Assembly (NCBI GenBank): GCA_037443945.1
Contig: JBBINH010000033.1
Span: 1 to 35,153, forward strand
DNA from: SSF26 sp037443945
GTDB taxonomy: Bacteria; Chloroflexota; Anaerolineae; J102
Length of the DNA: 35,153 nt
Direction: 5' to 3'
The translations under genes and the position numbers were made by a program. Shown in pieces: positions 7,241 to 16,573 of the stretch (its first letter is position 1; every line of letters starts with the position of its first letter). A model generated the notes under the pieces. The model ran no database searches. It worked only from the letters and a program-made list of their open reading frames with translations, and was not told the DNA's origin.

Positions 7241-7295
7241 TTTTTATGACACACTTCATAAAAATTTGACTTCCGTCCCCGCAAACCCTTATAAT
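7239..7295 (+). promoter_or_regulatory. Promoter and 11-bp inverted repeat before radical SAM cluster
   Basis: AATTTTTATGA (7239-7249) and TCATAAAAATT (7256-7266) form a perfect 11-bp inverted repeat around a 6-base centre, beginning at the rtcB stop codon. TTGACT (7266-7271) and TATAAT (7290-7295) form a good promoter with an 18-base spacer, pointing at the gene at 7413. The repeat's right arm abuts the -35, so it may be an operator. As RNA it could instead end the rtcB transcript. Confidence 0.6.
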
Positions 7296-7412
7296 CCGCT
7301 CGCTCGAGCATTGTCAGGCCGTGCGGCAAGACCGTTATCGTCGACGTCCGGCCGCCTTTTCCCCTTTCGGGTCCTCCTTATTCCATTCCCTTCGCTCTTG
7401 AGAGGTGCGCCC

Positions 7413-8915
7413 ATGCGCATTGCCCTGATCAACCCTCGCTTTCGGCTTCCCATCGACACCCGCACCACACCCCACCTGGGCCTGGCCTATCTGGCGGCCG
7501 TTTCCGAACGCCGTGGGGACGAGGTGCGCATTTTCGATGCCGATATCGAAGAGCAACCCCTCGACGAATTCATCCGCGAGTTCAAACCTCATGTCGTCGG
7601 CATCACGGCCAATACACCCCAGGTCAAACAAGCCTGGCGGCATGCCGCCCAGATCAAGGCCGTCCATGATGTCCCTATCGTCATCGGCGGTCCCCACCCG
7701 AGCGTTGTCGCCGAAGACCTTGACTTTGAATCGGCCCGCAATCCCAACATTGACATCGTAGTGCGCGGCGAGGGCGAGGAAACCTGGCTCGAAGTCTGCA
7801 ACCGCATCGAAGATTTCATGCGGCATCAGGAGGACTATTCGGTCAAGGCCTTGATGGATCCGGGCCATGACCTGTGGAAGGGAGTTCTGGGCATCACCTA
7901 CAAAACCACCGACGGCGAATTGCATCGCAATCCCGATCGCCCCGCCATCGCCGATCTCGATAGCCTGCCCTGGCCGGCCTATCATCTCTTCAAGATGCAC
8001 AAGTACACGAACCTGCAGCCCGCCACCGACCATGTCGATGGCGCCCGTAGCTTCAGCATCCTCACCAGCCGCGGCTGCCCGTATCGCTGTACCTTCTGTT
8101 CGCAGTCGATCATGCCCATCAAATGGCGCAGCCGCACGCCCGAAAACGTGCTGGAGGAATGGCGACACCTCGTGGTGGACCTGGGCGCGCAGGAAATCGG
8201 CATCCTCGACGATAGCGCCAATATCCGCAAAAAGCGCCTGCACGAGCTGGCCGATCTGCTCATCGCCAACAACCTCAACCACGTACCCTGGATTTTCGTC
8301 AACGGCATTCGCGCCAACCTGGTGGACTACGAGTTGATGACCAAACTCAAGCGAGCCGGGCTCAAGCGCACAGCCTTCGGTGTCGAGACAGGAAATCCGC
8401 AAATTCTGAAACAGATCGACAAAAACATCGATCTTGACACTATTCGTCAGGCGTTCAAAATTTGCAAAGAGGTAGGGCTGGAAACCATCGGCTTTTTCAT
8501 TATCGGCCTACCCGGCGAAACACGCGAGACGATGGAAGACACCATTCGTTTTGCCATCGAGCTCGACCCGTTGATCGCCAACTTCAGCATGATGACACCT
8601 TATCCGGGCACAGCGGTATACTCTCAGGTTAAGCGTGAAGGCCGCATGTTGATCAAGGATTGGGAAGATTACGTCTTCTTTGACCAAAAGGCGCGTTATG
8701 AAATGGGTGAGGTGACGGCCGAACTGGTGGAAGAGATGTACCGCAAGGCCTACCGTCGCTTTTATCTACGGCCTTCGCCTATCCTCCGCCGTGTGAAAAC
8801 CAAGGACTTCTGGCTCAATCTGCCGCGCAATGTGCGCATCGCCACGCGCACCTTCTTCCCCAAGAAGGAGAAAACCAAGCTGCGCAAACAGATCGAGGCC
8901 GAGGCTCTGGTCTGA
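7413..8915 (+). CDS. B12-binding-type radical SAM protein (1)
   Basis: A 500-residue enzyme with a cobalamin-binding-like Rossmann N-domain and a radical SAM barrel. The start is ATG 7413, just after AGAGGTG; the upstream frame is leader. The N-domain shows MRIALINPRF, LGLAYLAAV, VGITANTPQ and PIVIGGPHPS, with VVRGEGEETW. The cluster motif RGCPYRCTFCS gives C222, C226 and C229. Later motifs are FGVETGNPQILKQIDK, GFFIIGLPGETRETMEDT and MTPYPGTAVYSQV. The DxHxxG cobalamin-ligand motif is not seen. Such proteins methylate or rearrange unactivated carbons in lipids, tetrapyrroles or natural products; the substrate here is unknown. First of four radical SAM genes. Confidence 0.9.
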   Translation: MRIALINPRFRLPIDTRTTPHLGLAYLAAVSERRGDEVRIFDADIEEQPLDEFIREFKPHVVGITANTPQVKQAWRHAAQIKAVHDVPIVIGGPHPSVVAEDLDFESARNPNIDIVVRGEGEETWLEVCNRIEDFMRHQEDYSVKALMDPGHDLWKGVLGITYKTTDGELHRNPDRPAIADLDSLPWPAYHLFKMHKYTNLQPATDHVDGARSFSILTSRGCPYRCTFCSQSIMPIKWRSRTPENVLEEWRHLVVDLGAQEIGILDDSANIRKKRLHELADLLIANNLNHVPWIFVNGIRANLVDYELMTKLKRAGLKRTAFGVETGNPQILKQIDKNIDLDTIRQAFKICKEVGLETIGFFIIGLPGETRETMEDTIRFAIELDPLIANFSMMTPYPGTAVYSQVKREGRMLIKDWEDYVFFDQKARYEMGEVTAELVEEMYRKAYRRFYLRPSPILRRVKTKDFWLNLPRNVRIATRTFFPKKEKTKLRKQIEAEALV

Positions 8916-8941
8916 ACGGCGAGGGATAAACCGACGGCCGT

Positions 8942-8987
8942 AACCGTTTGTATGGATAAACTGTCATTGTTGGCAGAGACGGTTTTT
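8942..8987 (+). terminator. Possible terminator between radical SAM genes 1 and 2
   Basis: AACCGT (8942-8947) pairs with ACGGTT (8979-8984), running into five T (8983-8987). The loop contains a second hairpin, CTGTCA/TGGCAG with one G-T pair (8961-8976). Downstream, TATACT at 9012-9017 could be a -10 for the next gene, though no good -35 is seen. The cluster may thus be two transcripts. Confidence 0.35.
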
Positions 8988-9106
8988 CATCCCTTTTTCA
9001 TCGGCGCCGATTATACTGCCCGGCGATCGGACAGGGCGATATCCTGCCGACGCCCTACCAACCAACCCAGAGTCATCGGCGACGAACCCTGATGGAGGAT
9101 GATACG

Positions 9107-10579
9107 GTGAAAATCGCTTTTATCGGCCCCAAATGGAACGAATTGGTCAATGCCTATCCCTCGCTGGGATTGGGCTATCTGGCCGCTGTGGCCGAACAGG
9201 AAGGCCACGAGTGTCGCATCTTTGATTTTGGGCTGCGACCCAAGCGCCCTCTGGCCGAGGACGTGCAGGAAGTCGTCGATTTCAAACCCGATCTGGTGGC
9301 CTTTACCTCGATGACGACCAGCTACGCCAGCGTCGAAGAAGCCGCCGCTATGCTCAAAGAAGCCCTCGATGTGCCCATCGTCATCGGCGGCCCCCACGCC
9401 ACCACCCTACCCGACCTCACCCTGGAAAACCCCCACATTGACTTTCTCGTCTACGGCGAGGGCGAAGAGGTCTTCCGCGATTTCATCCGCGCCCTCGATG
9501 CCGGTCACACCAACTGGGGCCAGATCAAAGGGCTTTGGTACAAAGAAGATGGCCACATCGTCAGCGGCGGCGAACGTCCCTTGATCAAAGACCTCGACGC
9601 CTTGCCTTATCCGGCCCGCCATCTCTTTGAACTGAACAAGTACCCCCTCTATGCACCCAACGGCGAACCCATACTGACCGTGCTCAGCAGCCGTGGCTGC
9701 CCCTGGAATTGCTCTTTCTGTTTCAAGGGCATCGTCGGTCGTACCTATCGTCAGCGCAGTCCCCAAAACATCGCCGACGAACTGGAGCACATCATCGCGA
9801 CCTACGGCGTACGCAACTTCTACTTCATCGATGACCTGTTCACCATCGACGTGCGCCGGCTCAACGGCATCCTCGATCACCTCATCGAGCGTAAGCTCGA
9901 CGTGCGCTGGCGTTGTCTGGCTCGGGTGGACCGGGTCAACCCGGAACTGCTCAAGAAGATGTACAAGGCCGGCTGCCGTCAGATCCACTACGGCATCGAG
10001 AGTGGCAATCCCGAAGTCCTTAAACGCACGGCCAAACACATCAACCTCAACCAGGTCCGCGATGCCGTTCGCTGGACGGCAGAAGCGGGCATCCAGAGCA
10101 AGGGCTACTTTATCCTGGGCCTGCCCGGCGATACCCTCGAAACCATGGAAGAGACCATCGAATTTGCGGCCAGCCTGCCGCTGACCGAGGCCATGTTCTC
10201 GATCGCCACTCCTATGCCCGGCACGCAACTGTGGGAGGAACTGCTGCGCAAGCGGCCGGAGACCAAGTACAACGCCGACTTCACCAAGAGCTACTACTAC
10301 AATAGCTACACTTCCGAGATCGCACCCTTTATGAACGTCTCGGAAGTGAGCGATGACGTGCTTAGCGCCATGGCCATCAAGGCCCGCCGGCGCTTCCTGG
10401 AGGCGAAGAAACAACGCATGTATCGCCAGAGCTTCGGCGAACCCCTCGGCGATCTGCTGTGGGCCGTCTCGCGGGTAGCGCCGCTGCGCAAGGTAGGCCA
10501 TGTCCTGGCCCGCGCCGGTCTTTTCGGCCACTTCCGACGGGTCAAGGAAGCCTATTTCGGCGCCGGCGCCTGGAGTTGA
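9107..10579 (+). CDS. B12-binding-type radical SAM protein (2)
   Basis: A 490-residue relative of the gene at 7413, with the same two-domain plan. I prefer GTG 9107, 7 bases after GGAGGA, over ATG 9092, whose codons contain that SD. The N-domain has LGLGYLAAVAEQEGHEC, VAFTSMTTSY and PIVIGGPHATTLPD, then VYGEGEEVF. The cluster motif SSRGCPWNCSFCFKG gives C198, C202 and C205. Further motifs are IHYGIESGNPEVLKRTAK, GYFILGLPGDTLETMEET and IATPMPGTQLWEEL. A canonical DxHxxG is again missing. The stop lies 5 bases before the next radical SAM gene, so the two are clearly co-translated. Confidence 0.9.
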   Translation: MKIAFIGPKWNELVNAYPSLGLGYLAAVAEQEGHECRIFDFGLRPKRPLAEDVQEVVDFKPDLVAFTSMTTSYASVEEAAAMLKEALDVPIVIGGPHATTLPDLTLENPHIDFLVYGEGEEVFRDFIRALDAGHTNWGQIKGLWYKEDGHIVSGGERPLIKDLDALPYPARHLFELNKYPLYAPNGEPILTVLSSRGCPWNCSFCFKGIVGRTYRQRSPQNIADELEHIIATYGVRNFYFIDDLFTIDVRRLNGILDHLIERKLDVRWRCLARVDRVNPELLKKMYKAGCRQIHYGIESGNPEVLKRTAKHINLNQVRDAVRWTAEAGIQSKGYFILGLPGDTLETMEETIEFAASLPLTEAMFSIATPMPGTQLWEELLRKRPETKYNADFTKSYYYNSYTSEIAPFMNVSEVSDDVLSAMAIKARRRFLEAKKQRMYRQSFGEPLGDLLWAVSRVAPLRKVGHVLARAGLFGHFRRVKEAYFGAGAWS

Positions 10580-10584
10580 ACGCT

Positions 10585-11697
10585 ATGAAGCCACAACCCT
10601 TGCCCCTTGCGGCCAAGTTGCGCACCAAAGCGCGCATCTACCGGCGCCAGCTCCTGGGGCCTGTCAAATGGCTGGCCTACGTTACCGGTCAGACCCGGCT
10701 GGTGCCACCTCCCGACCGGATGTACATCGAATCCACTAACGTGTGCAACCTCGGCTGCATCATGTGTCCGACCGGCCGCAAGGAGATCACCCGACCTCAC
10801 GGCTACATGCGTTGGGAGGTCTTCAAACAGATCGTGGATGAAATGGCCCCCCATGTCAAGGCCACCACTCTCCACATCTGGGGCGAACCGCTCCTGCACA
10901 AGCGCATCTTTGACATGGTGGCCTATTGTCGGGAAAAGGGCCTGCGGGCCGAGATCAGCACGAACGCCACCCTCCTCACCGAAGAGCGCAGCCGTCGCCT
11001 CCTCGAAGCCGGTCTCAACGTCATCTACCTCTGCCAGGACGGCATCCGACCGGAAACTTACGAAAGCGTGCGCGTCCACGCCGACTTTGAACGGACGAAC
11101 GAGAACATCCGTCGCTTCGTCGAGATGAAACATCGCGGGGGCTACCAAACCTTCGTCAACCTGCAGATCATCGAGATGGCCCATACCCGGCACGAGACGG
11201 CAGCCTTTGTCGAGTATTGGAAGCGCATTCCGGGAGTAGACCTGGTTCATGTCAAGCCTTTCGACTCCTGGGGCGACCAGGTCGAGGCGATCAGTGCTCT
11301 CAAGGTGGAGAACGGCAAACCTCTGCCTCCACGCTTTCCCTGTCCTAACCTGTGGTACCACGTCCATATCTACTGGGATGGATCCATCGCCATGTGCGAC
11401 CGGGATTTCAACCTGGCCTTCGACCTGGGTAATGTGATCGATCCCGATGGCGTGGTGCGGGTGATGAAAAACTGGAACGGCCCGCGCATGCAGGAACTGC
11501 GTAGGCTTCACGTCACAGGGCAGTATGACAAGGTGAGACCCTGCAACACCTGCACCGAATGGGCCTGGTGGCGGCCCACGCTGATGTCGGGCTTCGGCAA
11601 TCGCCCTGTCCAAGACCAATTCAGCGGTCAGGCCGTACGCACGAACGGCAACGAATCCTCCCAGACCGCTCCCATCGACCTCTTCCTACCGGATTGA
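10585..11697 (+). CDS. Radical SAM protein with SPASM-like C-terminus (3)
   Basis: A 370-residue radical SAM enzyme without a B12 domain. ATG 10585 follows TGGAG at 10571-10575 and the previous stop by 5 bases. The motif ESTNVCNLGCIMCPTG gives cluster cysteines C54, C58 and C61. The barrel shows LHIWGEPLLHK and EISTNATLLTEE. C-terminal cysteines C253, C271, C320 and C323 (FPCPNLW, DGSIAMCDRD, RPCNTCTEW) resemble a SPASM/twitch auxiliary cluster domain. Such enzymes mature peptides or act on small molecules; MoaA-like and PqqE-like proteins share this form. The target is unknown, and no precursor peptide is obvious nearby. Confidence 0.88.
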   Translation: MKPQPLPLAAKLRTKARIYRRQLLGPVKWLAYVTGQTRLVPPPDRMYIESTNVCNLGCIMCPTGRKEITRPHGYMRWEVFKQIVDEMAPHVKATTLHIWGEPLLHKRIFDMVAYCREKGLRAEISTNATLLTEERSRRLLEAGLNVIYLCQDGIRPETYESVRVHADFERTNENIRRFVEMKHRGGYQTFVNLQIIEMAHTRHETAAFVEYWKRIPGVDLVHVKPFDSWGDQVEAISALKVENGKPLPPRFPCPNLWYHVHIYWDGSIAMCDRDFNLAFDLGNVIDPDGVVRVMKNWNGPRMQELRRLHVTGQYDKVRPCNTCTEWAWWRPTLMSGFGNRPVQDQFSGQAVRTNGNESSQTAPIDLFLPD

Positions 11698-11729
11698 GTC
11701 TGGCTTTCCTATCCCGACACCCAGTGCCC

Positions 11730-13160
<1,431 letters not shown>

Positions 13161-13395
13161 ATCTCGCCCGGACAGGCGAAGGGCGCTGTCATCCTCCCCT
13201 TCTCGGGCTACAAAAGAAGCAAGCAGAACGACAGACCGAGGAGCATGAGAAAAAAGGATATCCGGACACCGGTTCGGTGGGGAATGGGGCATGGGGGCCG
13301 GGGCTTTATCGGTAGCGTTTTTTTATTTTCGCCCCTTGGGTGTACGATGGTGAAAACCCAACCGTGATGGCTACCTGACCTCTCTGGAGGCATAC

Positions 13396-14592
13396 ATGTC
13401 CCCGGCATCGTCCTCGCTGCCCTCTGCCCTGACCCGCACGAGAGCGCTGCGCTTCGTTGTTCTGTTGGGGATCGTGAGCCTGTTTGCCGATATGACCTAC
13501 GAAGGTGCACGCAGCATCGCCGGACCGTATCTGGCCTTGTTGGGCGCAGGCGGTACCGTCGTCGGCCTGGTCGCCGGTTTCGGCGAGTTGATCGGCTATG
13601 GATTGCGTCTTGTCTCCGGCTATCTCGGCGATCGCACTCGGCGCTATTGGACAATCACCTTGATCGGCTACACCGTCAACCTGCTCGCCGTCCCTCTGCT
13701 GGCGCTGGCCGATCGCTGGGAACTGGCGGCAGCGCTCCTCATTACCGAACGGATAGGCAAGGCCCTACGCACCCCGGTCCGGGATGCCATGCTTTCCTAT
13801 GCCACCTGCGAAACCGGTCGCGGATGGGGCTTCGGTTTGCACGAGGCCATGGACCAAATCGGCGCCGTGGCGGGGCCGCTCCTCATCACCCTGGTCATGG
13901 CCGTGCGCGGCCACTACCCTGCCGCCTTTGCCATCCTGGCCGTTCCCGCCGTGCTCGCCCTAGCCGTCTTGCTAACGGCACGATGGCTCTACCCACGACC
14001 GCAGGACCTGGAGCCGACGACACCCGCTCTGGAAACCACGGGCTTTCCCCGCACCTACTGGCTTTATCTGGCCGCCGTGGCTTTGGTGGCGGCCGGCTAT
14101 GCCGATTTCCCGCTTATTGCCTTCCACTTTGAGAAGACGGGTGCGGTGCCCGGCCCGTGGATTCCGCTGTTATACGCCGTGGCCATGGGCGTGGATGCCC
14201 TGGCGGCCCTGCTGTTCGGTCATGGGTTCGATCGTATGGGATTCCGCGTCCTGATACTTGTGACCCTGCTCTCGGCCCTCTTTGCACCCCTCGTCTTCCT
14301 GGGTGACTTTACGGCCGCCTTGATCGGCATGGCCTTATGGGGGATCGGCATGGGTGCCCAGGAATCCATCCTGCGGGCGGCTGTGGGTAACATGGTTGCC
14401 CACGAACGCCGCGGATCGGCCTATGGCATCTTCAACACGGGCTACGGTTTGTTCTGGTTTCTCGGCAGCGCGCTCATGGGGATGCTCTACGACCTTGCGT
14501 TGCCCGCCCTGATCGCCTTCTCGGTAGCTGCGCAACTGGCCGGCATCCCGCTCTTTGCGCTCGTAGCCCGGCGTACCACCCTCCGCTCCTGA
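13396..14592 (+). CDS. Major facilitator superfamily permease
   Basis: A 398-residue membrane transporter with about 11-12 hydrophobic helices. ATG 13396 follows TGGAGG at 13384-13389. Helix 1 reads FVVLLGIVSLFADMTYEGAR. The loop after helix 2 has SGYLGDRTRRYW, the MFS motif-A region, and the matching C-half loop is LFGHGFDRMGFRVLI. RIGKALRTPVRDAML is typical of an MFS subgroup common in bacteria. The substrate cannot be read from sequence. It could export or import a product of the upstream radical SAM genes, but the 235-base gap makes that only a guess. The next gene follows after 9 bases. Confidence 0.88.
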   Translation: MSPASSSLPSALTRTRALRFVVLLGIVSLFADMTYEGARSIAGPYLALLGAGGTVVGLVAGFGELIGYGLRLVSGYLGDRTRRYWTITLIGYTVNLLAVPLLALADRWELAAALLITERIGKALRTPVRDAMLSYATCETGRGWGFGLHEAMDQIGAVAGPLLITLVMAVRGHYPAAFAILAVPAVLALAVLLTARWLYPRPQDLEPTTPALETTGFPRTYWLYLAAVALVAAGYADFPLIAFHFEKTGAVPGPWIPLLYAVAMGVDALAALLFGHGFDRMGFRVLILVTLLSALFAPLVFLGDFTAALIGMALWGIGMGAQESILRAAVGNMVAHERRGSAYGIFNTGYGLFWFLGSALMGMLYDLALPALIAFSVAAQLAGIPLFALVARRTTLRS

Positions 14593-14601
14593 ACAAAGGC
14601 C

Positions 14602-15270
14602 ATGGCCGACGCCGATCCCCTCTATGCCGAATTGCTGGACGCCTTGCAGGCGGGAGGATGCGCGCTCTGCCGGCTGGGACGCCGTGCGGGTAGCCGCTAT
14701 CTCAAGATGTTGAATGACGAGGGGGTGAACGACCCCGGCCTCCGTCGGACTTTGCAAGAGGCTCAAGGGCTTTGTCATCGCCATGCCTGGCAGTGGACGC
14801 AACGGCGCGGTAGCCCCCTGGGGGTGGCTATCGTCTATCGCCATCTGCTCGGCGACCTGACGGCAGCTTTGGAAAAACAGGCCCAGACCCGGATAAACGT
14901 CCGTCGCAAACCTCAGAACATCCCTACCGGCCTGGCGCCGTGCCCGGTCTGCACGGCCGAGAACGAGGCCGTTACACGCTACGGGCAGACGATATTGGCC
15001 CGGTTGGCCCATCCTGACCTGGCCACGGCCTATGACGCAGCAGGGGGCCTGTGTCTGCCCCATCTTCGTCACCTCCTCGCCCTGGCCGACGATGCCCAGG
15101 CCCGCACCCTCCTGAGCTGGCAAACGGCCATCTATTGCCGTCTGCTCGCCCAGCTCGATGAGTTCATCCGCAAGCACGACCATCGCTTTCGCCACGAACC
15201 GTTTGCCGCCGAAAAGGATGCCTGGACGCGGGCGGTAGCCGCGCTGACCGGCGAAGCAGACAGCGGTTGA
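14602..15270 (+). CDS. Two-module CxxC/CxxH protein (DUF6062-like)
   Basis: A 222-residue soluble protein of unknown function that resembles the DUF6062 family. It is built of two similar metal-site modules: C20-x2-C23 with GLCHRHAW (C58, H59/H61), and C114-x2-C117 with GLCLPHLR (C151, H154). The spacing between the two halves of each module is 38 and 37 residues, so the protein looks like an internal duplication with two probable zinc or iron sites. No membrane segment or enzyme motif is evident. It begins 9 bases after the MFS gene, so the two are probably one transcript. Confidence 0.8.
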   Translation: MADADPLYAELLDALQAGGCALCRLGRRAGSRYLKMLNDEGVNDPGLRRTLQEAQGLCHRHAWQWTQRRGSPLGVAIVYRHLLGDLTAALEKQAQTRINVRRKPQNIPTGLAPCPVCTAENEAVTRYGQTILARLAHPDLATAYDAAGGLCLPHLRHLLALADDAQARTLLSWQTAIYCRLLAQLDEFIRKHDHRFRHEPFAAEKDAWTRAVAALTGEADSG

Positions 15271-15301
15271 GGGCAGGCAAAGGCATCCGTGCCACCGCTG
15301 C

Positions 15302-16303
15302 CTACTCCGCCATCACCAGCACGGCATCCCCACGCAGGCGGCTCTCCTTGAGGGCGGCCAGGGCTTCGTTGGCCGCAGCCAGCGGGAACGGCGTTACCTC
15401 GGTGCGAATGCCGATGGTCGCCGCCAGGGCCAGCAGCTCACGGGCATCCTGACGGGTGCTGTTGGCCACACTGCGCAGGGTACGTTCCCCGTACAGAAGC
15501 CGATAGGGCATGACCGGCAACGGACTCATATGAATGCCGGCCAGGGCTATCGTCCCGCCCGGCCGCAAGACCCGCAACGCCTGAGGAATCAACTCCCCGG
15601 CCGGAGCGAAGATGATGGCGGCATCCAGGAGTTCCGGCGGACTCTCTTCGGCCCGCCCCACCCAGGCCGCGCCCAGCTCACGGGCATGAGCCTGGTGGTC
15701 AGGGCTACGGGTAAACACAAAGACCTGACATCCCCAATGCCGCGCTACCTGGATGGTGACATGGGCGGAATTGCCAAAACCGTACAACCCCAACGTCTCG
15801 CCCGGTCGCACCTCGCTTAGCCGCAAGGCCCGATAGCCGATGACGCCGCCGCACAGCAGGGGTGCCATTTCGCTATCGCGCAACGGTCCCGGCAACGGAT
15901 AGGCAAAGGCGGCATCCACGACCAGGTATTCGGCATAGCCCCCGTCGGCGTGCAGCCCGGTGAACTCACCGCGTTCGCACAGGTTCTCGCGACCGCTGCG
16001 GCAATACCGACATTCGCCGCACGTCCGATACAGCCAGACCACTCCCACCCGGTCGCCTTCATGAAAGTCGCGCACATCGGCGCCCACAGCCGCCACCACG
16101 CCCACGACCTGATGCCCCGGGATCAGCGGCACGCGCGGCAAATCCAGCTCGCCTTCGACCGTATGTAGGTCGGTTCGGCATACGCCGCAGGCTTTAACCC
16201 GCACCAAAATCTGACCGCGGTCAATTTTTGGTGTCGGGACCTCGCGCAACTGCAAAGGCCGTTGCGAAATCGGTTTGGGTGCGTACAAGACCTGAGCTAG
16301 CAT
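15302..16303 (-). CDS. Zinc-dependent alcohol dehydrogenase
   Basis: A 333-residue medium-chain dehydrogenase that should oxidise alcohols or reduce aldehydes with NAD(P). ATG 16303 follows GGAGG with an 8-base gap. The catalytic zinc site is C42 in ACGVCRTDLH, H64 in IPGHQVVGVV (Gln in place of the usual Glu after the His) and C151. The structural zinc cysteines are C95, C98, C101 and C109 in RTCGECRYCRSGRENLCE. The coenzyme loop is LYGFGNSAHVTIQVA. The GHQ variant fits the AdhA/adh_fam_2 branch. It is transcribed alone, divergent from the gene at 16574 and tail to tail with the gene ending at 15270. Confidence 0.92.
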   Translation of the reverse strand: MLAQVLYAPKPISQRPLQLREVPTPKIDRGQILVRVKACGVCRTDLHTVEGELDLPRVPLIPGHQVVGVVAAVGADVRDFHEGDRVGVVWLYRTCGECRYCRSGRENLCERGEFTGLHADGGYAEYLVVDAAFAYPLPGPLRDSEMAPLLCGGVIGYRALRLSEVRPGETLGLYGFGNSAHVTIQVARHWGCQVFVFTRSPDHQAHARELGAAWVGRAEESPPELLDAAIIFAPAGELIPQALRVLRPGGTIALAGIHMSPLPVMPYRLLYGERTLRSVANSTRQDARELLALAATIGIRTEVTPFPLAAANEALAALKESRLRGDAVLVMAE

Positions 16304-16347
16304 AACCTGCCTCCGAGAGGGGAGCAAATGGGATGGAAACGGCAAAA

Positions 16348-16366
16348 AAGTTGACCAAGGTCACTT
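16348..16366 (-). promoter_or_regulatory. Inverted repeat upstream of alcohol dehydrogenase
   Basis: TGACC-AA-GGTCA (16352-16363), flanked by AAG and CTT (16348-16366), is a near-perfect dyad located 45-63 bases upstream of the dehydrogenase ATG and downstream of its predicted -10 (16413-16418). Position and symmetry suggest a repressor site or 5'-UTR hairpin. Confidence 0.4.
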
Positions 16367-16412
16367 TTGTAACGGGATTAGCGACCACGTAAGAGACGAA
16401 AACCCGCCTTTT

Positions 16413-16441
16413 AGTGTAGCAGATGCGGCCCGGCAGGCGAA
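16413..16441 (-). promoter_or_regulatory. Promoter of alcohol dehydrogenase
   Basis: Read on the minus strand, TTCGCC (16436-16441), 17 bases, then TACACT (16413-16418), with TGC directly before the -10 (16419-16421). The -35 is weak; the extended -10 TGCTACACT is the main evidence. The transcript would carry a leader of about 100 bases. Confidence 0.45.
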
Positions 16442-16573
16442 GTCTGCGTTTCGGAGCAGGCCATTCTGTGCGCACGATGGTCATGGCCGTTGATCCGCTT
16501 CGCCATTCGTCCGCGCATCGTGTACTATGCCGCCATATGCTCCGTCATCCGACTTTTTGCCCGTAACGTCTCT

